Below, piece after piece: positions 1 through 9,936 of a stretch of 64,000 nucleotides of DNA. The DNA is taken from positions 1 through 64,000 of the forward strand of contig JADGJL010000030.1 of assembly GCA_027600665.1 (NCBI GenBank). Direction: 5' to 3'. The DNA is from Irineochytrium annulatum (taxonomy: Eukaryota; Chytridiomycota; Chytridiomycetes; Chytridiales; Chytridiaceae). The position numbers were made by a program, and so were the translations under genes. How positions within the stretch are numbered: the first letter of the stretch is position 1; each line of letters begins with the position of its first letter. Below the pieces are notes generated by a model. The model was not told where the DNA came from, did not search any database, and saw only the letters and a program-made list of their open reading frames with translations.

Positions 1-1466
1 CCCCCCACCATTCCCATCCCCCGCCTCCTCGACTAGGATCCTCCCAATACAATCAACCAAGCCCGTATACGGTATCGGCGTGCAAGCCACCATGGTCTCG
101 AACGGCCTGGCACCTCGATGCCTCCCTCTCACCTGCGCCTCCATCCTCCTCCTACTTGTCTCGATCGGCATCAGCACGGCGATCTCGACCACATTAAGGG
201 CGAACTCAATCAGCTGGTGCACCAGGGGAGCGGTGTCGGGGGAAATGGCAAGGTAGCGGTCGATGATGAGGGCGGTGCCGTGGCGGAACAAAGGTTGGAG
301 GGTGTGGTGGAGGATGGTGGGTACGAGGAGGCGCGGGGAGTAAAGCGCGAGGGGGCCCTCCTCGCGGATGATCTTGTGGAGGCAGTCGAAAGTGCCATAG
401 TATTTGCGGTGGAAGGGGTTGGAGGTTTGAGCGATCAGGCTGGTAGGACCTCATTTAGTAATTTAACGACATGCTATGAAGCCATTACCGTGTCCGAACA
501 AGCTCCAGCGGGCTGAGCAGAATCCCGGTCAAGGCGTGGCTGGCCACGAGAGTGCCCAGGGTCGGCAGCGCGTTGTGGAGGTGCACTAGGGGGATGGCGT
601 CGTCGATGATGTCGAAGCAGTCGTTCATGAAGCCCTCGATGGACGGTTGGATGAGCATGTTACCCATGTCGAGCATCCAGTTCGTATGATAACCTGCCAG
701 GCATACCCGTTAGCACGTCATACACTAATGTTGAAAACCACCTTTCCACAATGAGAGAAGGCCCTCGTCCTCGCAGCTCACGATCGCGGCCATGCTCTCA
801 ATGGATGATAGACCCAGCACGGAGATCTCGTACGGTGGCTTCGTGGCGTCGTCGGCCCCCTTCCCAGTCCGCACCAGGTAACCCGACACGTCCGCCTCGG
901 CCACCTTCAAATTCCCGTTCGCGTCGGCGGACATCGCGTTCGGCGGTTGAGCCGACAGCATCTCACCAAAGACGTCGGGGATCTCCTCCGCGTCGGTACT
1001 CTCGGCATCTTCGGAAGACTACAAAGAATATTTAAGTTTTCACACGCGAAAGCCAGAGTCAAGGAGACAAGACTGACCGTATCAAATGATGCGTCGCCCT
1101 CGTCCCGGTCCTGTGCACTGCCCGGAGCACGCGCAAACTGTGAGCTGGTCAAATAGTACTTGGACGGCCGGTATTCGATTTGCTGAATTCACCGTATCAA
1201 TCACAAATACCAAGTTGCTACCGCACTCACGCGTAACGTGGTCACGACTTGAACGGGGCTGGCGATGACGTTCGACACGTACTTCGCCACGGAGAACGTG
1301 ACTGTGTTGCCGCGGTTAGAAGTGAGCTCGGGGCAGGCGAAGAGAGCAACGCACACATGTTGCCGAGGTATCCACCCGGATCATCGTCCTCCCTGTCGTC
1401 TTCTGGTGTCGCGGTGGGATATAGCGCGGCCACGGCGGCTGCTGCCCGCTGCCGGCGATCGTCCAT
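1..1466 (-). CDS. Ugo1/SLC25A46-like mitochondrial carrier-family protein (partial, C-terminus off the left edge)
   Basis: Spliced minus-strand gene starting with a Met at 1466 and running off base 1. Exons in the order translated give an acidic N-terminus, a segment reading KYVSNVIASPVQVV, an acidic linker, LLSLWKGGF, then SPLELVRTR and MPIETSRRR. The two P-x-E-x-x-R/S-x-R signatures, the LWKG element between them and the divergent carrier repeats are typical of the Ugo1/SLC25A46 group. These are outer mitochondrial membrane proteins that act in membrane fusion rather than solute transport. Clear introns lie near 1020-1078, 680-750 and 455-480. The first intron (about 1305-1358) is the least certain. 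Membership in the carrier family is firm; the Ugo1 assignment is inferred from these motifs. The extreme C-terminus is not in the window. Confidence 0.72.
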
Positions 1467-2293
1467 ACTGATAAAAGAGCAAAAAGACGAAGGTTATCAA
1501 GCCGTTGACGTTGACGTGTCAAGCAAGAACCTGGCCAGGGGATAGGCAACACCGCGCTCTCGTGTGTCAGCGCCGCCTTCAAATAGAATCGCTGAGGCAG
1601 CCTCCGCCGCGTCGCTGCCGTCGATACCCCAATTCCTGCGAAAGTACAGAGCTGACGGATTCGAGGCGCCAATGTGTCGAGGCCTTCCTGTCCCTCTTCC
1701 ATGTTCATACTCTGCAAACTAAAGTGCAGGAAAAAGGAACATCCCTCGAAAACGACATTAGCTGCGAAGCACTTGGCCGGGTAGGAGTGTGGACGCAACT
1801 GGCGAGTATTTAGTTTACCTCTCGCCAACTACTCCACAGGCCATATCCCTAGCGAACACTAAAACTGAAGAAGCATGGTTTGCTTACTGTTGGCAAGTAG
1901 GAAGCCGAGCCAGGGTGGGTGGAAGGACCACTCAGAAGCTGGCGATCCAGCAATCTCACTAGTAACGAAAGTGGAAGCTGGAATCGCGCTTGTAACTGGT
2001 GATAAATTGCCAAGTGCGTGGCTGCCGGACTGAACAGCGGCATCACTTGCGTATGCAAATACAACACTCACCCGCGCCCTGATCGACAACGCCAACGCAG
2101 CGGCTGCCTCGCGATCGACTGCTGCGAAATGACATCTGGCTCTTATGTCCAGTATCAAGCAGCCTGTTCTGTGAGCGACCCTCTTCCACTCCCTTCAGGG
2201 TCGGATGGCTTGAGTAACCGAACAGGTTGTGTCTTTCCAAGCATCCGATCGCGTCAGGTTCCATCCGGCCATCGTCGGGAGCCGCTGCACAGC
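1467..2293. other. Intergenic region between divergent genes
   Basis: Between the first codon of the Ugo1-like gene (minus) and the favoured start of the dioxygenase (plus). Several short open frames occur on both strands, but none has recognisable domains. The dioxygenase frame is open upstream to an ATG at 2018, so part of this stretch may be its 5' coding region. Otherwise it should hold both promoters and 5' UTRs. I see no repeat or RNA gene. Confidence 0.4.
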
Positions 2294-3682
2294 ATGCTGA
2301 GGTCCGAGGAGCGCGTCCCGGAGGTCATCCGTCTCCCTAATCTCAAGGCATCGCCTGCCGAGACGTCGTTGGAGTCGACGCCGCCGCTTCGCGTCCAACA
2401 GGCCACCCGTCAGCCCCTTGCTAAGTCACCGTCTTCTGTCCAGGCGGCGTTGCTCGATGGCTCGGTCGACACCACGCCCCACGTTGGAACGGAGCTCCAC
2501 CGCTCGTGAGTGGATTCTACTTTACAGCGCCATCGATCTCACCGGACCCCAAGGATTCAGCTCAAAGACCTTTTAGCCGCGAGCAACTCGGACGAGCTCC
2601 TTCGCGCCCTCGCCGTCCTCGTGTCGGAACGCTGCGTCGTTTTCTTACGCGACCAGGATCTTACCCATGAGCAGCAGAAGGAGGTCGTGAACCGGATCGC
2701 GTCTCTTGCTGGTCGTCCCAATGGCAACGGGCTTCATGTATGCACGGCATATTTTGACAAAATCTTATCGCTGTAGGTACACCCGATTCATGACGGGGCC
2801 GGAGAGGACGTGCAAATTCAGGTAATTGGTAACAACCTCAGGACCAACTTCCATGAGCTCTACGATCGGTCCGAGCTCGCCTCTGCCGGTAGTCCCTCTT
2901 TCTTTCGACTGGCCGCTTCTGACCACCTGCAGGCTGGCATAGCGACCTCACCTTCGAGCCCGCGCCATCCGACTACGCGCTCCTTAAGATCCACACGCTG
3001 CCAGCAACGGGTGGTGACACGCTATGGGCGTCATCCTACGAGGTCTACGATCGCCTGAGTCCCGCCATGCGCGCGTTCCTTGAGACGTTGACGGCTACCC
3101 ATAGCGCCGCCCACTTCAGGGAGATCGCGCGCGTCAAAGGCGTCCCAGTACGCTCACCGCGTGGCGCGCCTGAGAATGCCGGGGACGCGCTGACGGCCGT
3201 CCATCCTGTCATTCGCACGCATCCGGTGACAGGTTCGGGGTTTGCAATGTTTATGGATGCTGTTGTTAATTGGTTCACGCGGTAGGATGGAAGCTGGTGT
3301 TTGTGAATCCAGCATTCACGGTGAGGATCAACGAGCTTTCAAACGACGAGTCCGCGGTGACCCTGAAATACATCTACGGGTTGGTTTCAGATAACCACGA
3401 CCTGCAAGGTATAGCGTCATCATAGTTACGCGTACACATCTCACCACCTTCGCAGTTCGTTACAAGTGGGAAAAAAACGACGTTGCAATATGGGATAACA
3501 GAACGGCTTTTCACACGGCTACCACTGACTACGACTTAAACGAGAGACGTATCGGTGACCGCGCCATTTCCGTCGGCGAAGTACCATACTATTCGCCCAC
3601 TTCTTTATCTCGTCGTGAAGCTCTGAACATAGCGCCGACTCTTGGGATATCACGTCTCGCGAGAGAGAAGGGCATTCGATAA
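2294..3682 (+). CDS. TauD/TfdA-family Fe(II)/2-oxoglutarate-dependent dioxygenase
   Basis: Five introns are inferred: about 2506-2553, 2738-2774, 2889-2932, 3236-3284 and 3410-3453. The joined product reads GTELHRSIQLKDLL, a VVFLRDQ segment, then WHSDLTFE with the HxD iron ligands. Further on come the TxPATGGDTLWAS segment and WDNRTAFHTATTDYD, with the distal His ligand, followed by NERRIGDRA, with the Arg that binds 2-oxoglutarate. These are the hallmark elements of the taurine/sulfonate and alkyl-sulfate dioxygenase family (Jlp1/TauD type), which oxidises its substrate with O2 and 2-oxoglutarate. All catalytic residues are present, so it should be active. The exact substrate cannot be read from sequence. 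The start is uncertain: ATGs at 2018, 2132 and 2294 share the frame. The last was chosen because conserved sequence begins soon after it. Confidence 0.85.
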
Positions 3683-3841
3683 AACCATTGACGTTATTTG
3701 AGAAAAATTATCGAAGTAATAAAATTTCATCATCAAGCCAACGCACATATACAAATTATCAATAAGTCTCAGCGGTAGTGTTATGTCAAGTTGTCGAAGC
3801 GATATATCTTTAATGGAAGGCCTACGCTACGGTGCATGTGG

Positions 3842-3881
3842 TCGATTACACGTCTCAGCCCTCGATTACACGTCTCAGCCC
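3842..3881. repeat. 20-bp tandem direct repeat at the 3' end of the arrestin-GRDP gene
   Basis: The unit tcgattacacgtctcagccc occurs twice without a mismatch, at 3842-3861 and 3862-3881. Read on the minus strand, each copy contains the TGA that ends the glycine-rich reading frame. The duplication therefore repeats the stop codon and the first bases of the 3' UTR. It looks like a recent local slippage event. Confidence 0.9.
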
Positions 3882-6800
3882 CCGCCGCCACCGCCACAAC
3901 CTCCGCCACCACCTCCACAACCTCCGCCACCACCTCCACAACCACCACCACCACCGCAGCCACCCCCACCGCAGCTGCTGATGCCACCGCTGGAAGACGC
4001 GCAGACGCCGCCTCCATTACAGCCCGAAAACGCCGTCGTGCCCCCGCACCCTCCACATCCAAAAGCATTCGAACACCCTCCACCACAGCTGAAGCACCCA
4101 CCGACGACCACCACCATGCTGACGCGTCCGCCGCCACCCCTCATCCCTCCGTTTGCAGGCCTCCCTCCGCCGTAAGTCCTCCTGGGCGGCGCACGCGCGA
4201 CGCGGACGTTACGCGGTGACGGCGTGGCGCCGATCGGGAACGCCGCGGCGTTGCGGCGGTCGATGGGCGGGACGCTCGCGTCGTGGAATTGGCACCCGCC
4301 GGCCTGTGCCGGATTCACGCCGCCGCCCGGAACACCGACCTTGTTTCTAACGAATGCAACGTACGGCGGGAAGAGTCGCTTTTTGACGCCTTTGGGAGGG
4401 TGGATGGCGTACTCCTCCTTAAAGTGCCGCCTCCATAGCTTCGTGGTGGTTGAGTACGAGTCGTTGAGCGTGACCGTTTCGACGCTGTCGTCGTGATTGA
4501 TGATCCTCCCGAGGTTCTTTACGCCATATGTCACATATCGGGCCGGGTTTAAGAGATGTGTATGCCACATCAAGTCGATATCAAGCGTGGGCACTAGAAA
4601 TTTCCCAGGCTCTTTGCCCATAAGCGTGAGGAACTTGTGATAGCGGATCGTGGCTGGATTTAGGAGCTCCATCCAGTTTAAGGCGCCGTCGACCATATTT
4701 CTTGTAAACTTCCGCTGTCGGAGGGCGCCGGCGATAAGATCGGTCGAGAACGGCGTCGGCAGCATCTTGTAAGAACGGATGATTTTCCGGAGGGTTGACT
4801 GCCGCACGGTTTTCAGGACGCGGGCCGCTCGCAAGTTCGCCAACATAACTTTCAGCTCCTTCTCGACTTCACTCCAGGTGCATTTGTGCACCATGAGAGG
4901 GCCGGTCAGCGCAAGCAGATTCTTGGTGTTGCTAAACAAGATGTCGAGGTCCGCTCTCGCCTTCTTAAGGTCGACGACGTCGCTCCACTCATCCAATAGC
5001 GACCCCGCCATATACCCACCGTTCTTGCATTCGGCGACGTCATCCAGGAACCTCCTCACCGACACGTTCTCGGCCGTGCATTGGGAGCCGCAGCCGTGGC
5101 AGGCGATGGAGCCGTCCTTCATGCGGTATTGAACAAAGACGTCTGGGTCGACGGCCGAGACATGCTGGCACCACGGGCATCGGAAGTTGATCGGTGTCAT
5201 ATCCACGGGGGCCGTGAAGGGCTCCAGGGTGTAGCTCTCCCACACCTCGCGAGAGCCATCCTCGGGGTTGTACTGCTCGCCGGGGAGCGCGTGCATCCGC
5301 TCGAGCGGGAACGTGTAGGGCGATAATGACGATTTCTTGTTGTTGTTATCGACTAGCCGACAGTCCTCATAGTAGCGTAGCCGACAGTCCTCGTAGTAGC
5401 GTACAGGAGCCAGCATATGACAATGCCAAATTAGCGCCACATCTACGACGTAGAGGTTAGCACACCTTCTCGTTTAATACCATCAGCCAACCAAAACATA
5501 CGCACCGATCGGTGGAAGCGGCATGCTGCTTTCCGGGTCCGGGCCCTCTTCCCGGAGGAAATCCAACCACATCAAATATCGCTGCTCCGCCCGACACAGG
5601 TACCTCCAGTCGCTTAGCTGATCGGGGTTCTCCAGCAGCAACAGCCGATGCAACAGACCCAGGTGCGCCTCAGCCGTAGTTACAGATACGCATCCGTCCA
5701 CGACGATAGGTTTAACCGGACTGACGTCGATGACCGGCTTCATCACAACCACGGCCTTCTCCTTCTCTTTCTCCCGCACGGGTGGACGGTTACTCTCCAT
5801 AGAGCGTTTCGCGGCAATGCTTCCGTCCACTAGAGTCCTTGGGGAGGCCGGTGGCGACACGGGCGTCATGATGACCACGTTCCCCGAGGTTTCGACCGCG
5901 TCCACGATTGGGGTCAGATGGTGGAGCGGGAAGAACCCCTGGGCGCCCGTCCCGTGATTCAGCCCGCACCCCCACCCGTCCTCGAACCGATCTGAGACCC
6001 TGACGCGTTGCCCGACCTCGAGCGCGATCTCGTCGCCGCCGGCGGGTGGCGCGAACGGGTACAGCACCTCCTGCAACACCACGCCGTCCTCAACCTCCCC
6101 GAACACCTGGTCGACTTCCGTCACGGGCCTGCCCTTCGAGTCCGATCGCGTCAGCGGCGGGACCGCGCTGAGCTCGAGTTCCGGCGTTCCCCTCGCGACG
6201 ATCACGACGGGTGCGTCGACGACGATTACGGGCTTGTCGACGCCTAGGAGTGTTACCGACATCCTGACGCTGTACGTGTGCTGCAATCCCGCGGCGTCGT
6301 AGGAAGGCACGGCGGTGGCAGGTATGTTCATGGACAGGGTCTTCGTCACGCCTCCCGCGTAGCTGGCGGAATGGGTGGAGGTGATGCTCAAACGATGCGA
6401 GAGGGTGTCCTGTGGTGGAGAGAGAGAGGAGCTGGAGGCGGCCGCCGCCGCGATCAGGGAGTTCCAAACGTTGCCGTCCTTACAATTGGTGGGCGGTTCT
6501 CGTACGGCCGCGACGACCGCGAGTTCTTTTGAAAATACTAAGGCTGTGGTCCTGGTGGCGGTTGCAACCGCATCTACGGCGTTCTTGTTGGCATGGAATC
6601 GAGCTTTCGATCGTAGCGAGACCGTGACGTCGGCGATTCGGACGTTGGGCGAGGGCTGAAGCGTGATTTCGGTTTTCAGCAAGTCGCCGGGTAGCAGTAC
6701 TCTGAAAAAATATTTAAACCAAAAAATGCAGAGGCGGTCGTCCCACCTTCTCGAAAGCTTTAGCTGGAAGAAAACATCGGAGCTCTCCGTCCACGATGTG

Positions 6801-7414
6801 CTCGACGCCAGGGAAACCGTGTCGGATCCCGCAATGTCGCCCCCCTTCCCCCTGCTTTTAATAACTAAAGGCGTCTGCATGGCCAAGAGTCGTGCTCGAG
6901 CAGCGCCAGGACTTATTAAGCAGATTGGTGCCTGTAATATTGCTTGTTACCCCGGTTCGAAGAACGCTAAGTGTTAACGCGTGTACCTACCTCAGCCTGC
7001 TTCGATTTCTTCATCATCATCTGGGTGTACGTGACAGCCGCCTTTAGCGTGTAAACGACGGAGCCAGCGCCGTCGGCCAGCTGCAAGCTCGGCGGTAGAC
7101 TGGGCAGCTTGAACTCGAAGTTGTGAGAGCCCCGCACTAACTGCCCTTCGTGCAAGACTTGGTCCAGCGACACCAGCTTGCTTTGAAAACTCTTGTCGCC
7201 ATCGACGACATGCTGGAGATTTGGTCAGGTCATTGCTTGCAAGGAGTGCAAGGCAGGAACATACCAGTGTTCCTCTCAAGCCCATGACCAGCGTGGCGTC
7301 TTTGAACACGGACGACGCGTTGACGACAACGGAGCCGCGGACGACGCTGTTGAGATCGCGTCCCACTTCGACGACGAAGGCGCCTCCGGCCGGAGGGACG
7401 ATGCGGATATCCAT
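3875..7414 (-). CDS. Arrestin-like / SH3 / GRDP (DUF1399) fusion protein with Gly/Cys-rich tail
   Basis: Five exons join into about 1,080 residues. Introns are near 7218-7263, 6888-6994, 6707-6752 and 5440-5502. Residues 1 to about 340 form an arrestin-type beta-sandwich, with segments such as ASSVFKDATLVMGLRG, SHNFEFKLPSLPPSL, VLLPGDLLKTEITL and HTYSVRMSVTLLG. An SH3 domain follows at about 375-430 (LYPFAPPAGGDE, GWGCGL, GFFPLHHL). Then comes a GRDP-like region with two family signatures, DVALIWHCHMLAPVRYYEDC and, about 240 residues later, DIDLMWHTHLLNPARY. Between them is a zinc-ribbon-like pair CPWC...CHGC. The C-terminal ~150 residues are Gly/Cys-rich repeats (GGGGCGGGG). The junction PPI|DVALIW restores a continuous GRDP motif across the 5440-5502 intron, which is why the two long frames are called one gene. 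The composition suggests a cytosolic or membrane-cortex adaptor. The molecular role is unknown. Confidence 0.82.
3882..3990. repeat. Low-complexity CCN/GGN repeat (Gly/Cys-rich tail coding)
   Basis: Imperfect units of about 15-21 bp such as ccgccaccacctccacaacct are repeated. On the minus strand they encode GGGGCGGGG-type repeats ending the GRDP-family protein. The same DNA is open on the plus strand as a poly-proline frame, an accident of the composition. Gly/Cys-rich tails are normal for GRDP-like proteins, which supports the minus-strand reading. Confidence 0.85.
5355..5402. repeat. 24-bp in-frame tandem duplication within the GRDP coding region
   Basis: Units at 5355-5378 and 5379-5402 differ at one base. 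On the minus strand they encode RYYEDCRL twice in succession, directly after the WHCHMLAPV signature. The frame is kept. The single mismatch is silent or nearly so, so the duplication is young. Confidence 0.9.
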
Positions 7415-7847
7415 CGCTGTTGTTGGAGCTGACGGGTCGAGCTGAAGCTGGTGAGGCCTTAAGTTGGCGTCGTCGATAACCCCTCAAGATTGAGTTCCAC
7501 TACTACAAGTGCCATATGCTTACGCCTGCCATGAAACCGCTAAAAACTCATTGGCTTCATCCCCCTTGCCACTCGATCGTTGGCAACTCTGGTCAAAAAA
7601 TGCTTGACAAGCGATAAGGACAAGCTCTCTCTTCAGACAGCGTCGATCAGGGGTGAAGTTGCACATAGAGCCAACGCGGCCACCATTTGCGAACGAAAGA
7701 GCTACGTTGACACAACTAGAGCGGACTTGCATGGCGTGTTAACACAAAACTGCGCTAATGGCCCAAATGGGGCGGAGTAAAAGAAGAACAATAAACAGAA
7801 GGATGTTGGATATAAACCTCGACTTAAGAAAGAAGAACCCACGCGGT
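7415..7847. other. Intergenic region
   Basis: Between the start of the arrestin-GRDP gene and the stop of the next minus-strand gene. It should contain the arrestin-GRDP promoter and the neighbour's 3' UTR. The short open frames lack any recognisable feature. No repeat or RNA gene was seen. Confidence 0.4.
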
Positions 7848-9474
7848 TTACTCAAACTGCGCCCGCGACCTGTCCCGCCGTGCACCGTCTCTTCCCTCCC
7901 CAAACCTTGCAATCACCTCCTGCAATGACGCCCTCGCAGCCGCAACCGCGGACTCGGAGGCCGGCGACAAATTCCTCAGCGACGCTGCCTGTGACGCCCT
8001 AAGCTCCCTCAGTACGGAGAGGGCCGACCCGCTGATGTCATCGTCAATGCCCCTCATCGGCTGAGCAAACGGCCCCACGTCCGCCGCCAAAGACGTCGGG
8101 GAAGTGGCGGATCCCAAAGCAACGGCGACGCCACCGCCCAGGTAACGCTCCTCGCTCCCGAAACCCCTCGCCCCGATCCAGGGCTGGTATTGCAGCGCCG
8201 GAAACAGGTTCGGGCAAGGCAGCTCGACGTCGCCGTCCGCATCGCCGTTAGGGTCGTCCTCCGCGTTAGGTGCCGCCGGCTGCGCTGTCGCGGCCGACGC
8301 CGGGGCGACGGGCGCGAGGACGGAGGCTATCCCATCGTCGTCACTGTCCAACGGGAGGACGGCACGGCCCCGCCTGCCAATGGTCGAGAACAGCTGCGGG
8401 CGCCAAAAATCGTCCGAGCTAAGGCGGTCTTCGTCGTTGAAAAGCGTGTCGCTGCGGTCGTCGTCGTCGCTGAGCGCAATGTGTTGGCGAGCGACCGCGG
8501 CCGAGGACGAGCCCCTCGCCCCGGCACCAGGGAATGAGCTCGAGACTCTAGCGAGAATCTCCTGGAACCGCCTCTCACGGGCCCTGTTGATCACTCCCGC
8601 CCGGTGGCTGTTTCGAATAACGTCAAGGTTCGTGTCCCGGATCATACCGTCCCGGCTTGAGTAAGGGCCCGCTTCCTGCAAATGCACAATCAACAAATCT
8701 CCAAAAAGTAGGCCACCATGCAAAACTAACCGGAACAGTCCACCCCGCTCTTCCTCGCGCAACGAGACCATGCTCGCTCCCCGTGCGCCCTGCGCCCTCC
8801 ACACCCTCGACGAGTCCCAACAACAGCTCCACAAACACTTTCGCCTCACACCCAGCCGGCACAAACAGCCCCTTCAGCCTGTCGAACCTCTCGAGCTCCC
8901 TGCTCGTGACCGGCAGCTGATATGGCTCCCCGCCGGCGTCCCAAACCTTCGCACTGGCGGCCTCGATCCTGTCCAGCGAAAACACTAGATCCGTCGGTGA
9001 CGGCCTGTGGATGGTCGCCATCGTCAGGTGCGGCGCCTGCAGCGAGACCAGGTACTCCAGCAGCGTCAGAAGCGGGAAAACTCGCACCCGCTCCCTCTGG
9101 CTCTCGTCCAGGCTGATCGTCCGCGTGGGCGGGGTCGTGTAGTCCGACACGCTGAACGAGGAGGTGCTGCCGATGCCGGCCCCGCCGCCGAGCTGTGGGG
9201 CAGGGTTGGCGGTGAAGTAACTGAGGAAGTTGGAGGCCGTGCCGGACAGAGAGGTCGAGAGAGAGGTGGGCAAACGACGGTAACGACGCAGGGCGGAGCG
9301 CTGGGCGCTCAGGATGCTGCTGGCGGCCGCGAAGGAGTCGGACGTGGAGTCCGCGAGAGAGAGGTGGACAGATTGCGGGCTCATGGGGTTCCGCGCCGCC
9401 CGTCTGCGCTTGCGGCGGGCCTCGTGCCGAGCCTCATCGTCGCTGCTGTCGTGCTCAACGAACGGGCGACCCAT
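7848..9474 (-). CDS. Unrecognised protein, Ser/Arg- and acidic-rich, two exons
   Basis: Two overlapping frames are joined by one intron at about 8672-8725 (donor gttagt, acceptor gcatttgcag). The junction GWTVP|EAGPYSS keeps the frame and gives about 525 residues. The N-terminus is charged (SSDDEARHEARRKRRRAAR), resembling a nuclear localisation signal next to an acidic patch. A Ser/Thr-rich stretch follows. A more structured part at about 140-260 holds LLTLLEYLVSLQAPHLT, LVFSLDRIEAAS and LFVPAGCEAKVFVELLLG. The second exon has acidic clusters (SDDDD, DSDDDG) and an Ala-rich tail. The start at 9474 is the first Met of a long open frame. I do not recognise a family. The amphipathic helices around 140-230 look like a folded domain; the rest is probably disordered. 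A nuclear location is a guess from the basic cluster. Confidence 0.6.
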
Positions 9475-9936
9475 GGCGGTAGACAGCGGGTGGGATCAAC
9501 GACGATGAATGGAGCGATTCGATGAATATTTTTTTGGCTGTTGAAGGCTAATGCCGCACACTCCGACCATCCATACTTTGCGGGTCTTATCTACATAAAA
9601 ATCCCTAGTGTTCAGATAATCAAGATGCTTTTTATCCTAATATCTTAGCTTCCATGCGTTTCACCTGGCGAAATCTGAAATCGTGTGCCTGAAGGACCAG
9701 CCAAAGGGTTTCCCAGATAAGATAGAGAGAGGAACAGGCGTTTACGAGGATATAGCTCCTTGCAATATTAGAGGTTTACATTGTACTTGTGGACAGTTGA
9801 AATGGAGGCCCCATGGAGCGTCCGTGTAGCGGTCACCTTGTTGCTGGAGCTTCGTTTACCACGTCAGCAAAGTAACGGATAATTAAATATGTATTATCTA
9901 TCATCTATGCATGTAATAAACACATCTAAAATGCTG
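9475..9936. other. Intergenic, AT-rich
   Basis: Lies between the start of the unrecognised gene and the stop of the ROCK-like gene. It is AT-rich with no convincing open frame and probably holds one promoter plus the kinase 3' UTR. Nothing else was seen. Confidence 0.4.

Noticed and set aside
3783..4175. Plus-strand poly-proline open frame
   Set aside because: It is the reverse complement of the GRDP Gly/Cys-rich tail, whose minus-strand reading is continuous with a conserved domain.
6940..6970. ccggttcga sequence resembling a tRNA T-loop
   Set aside because: It lies inside an intron of the arrestin-GRDP gene; no acceptor stem, anticodon arm or D-loop could be paired around it.
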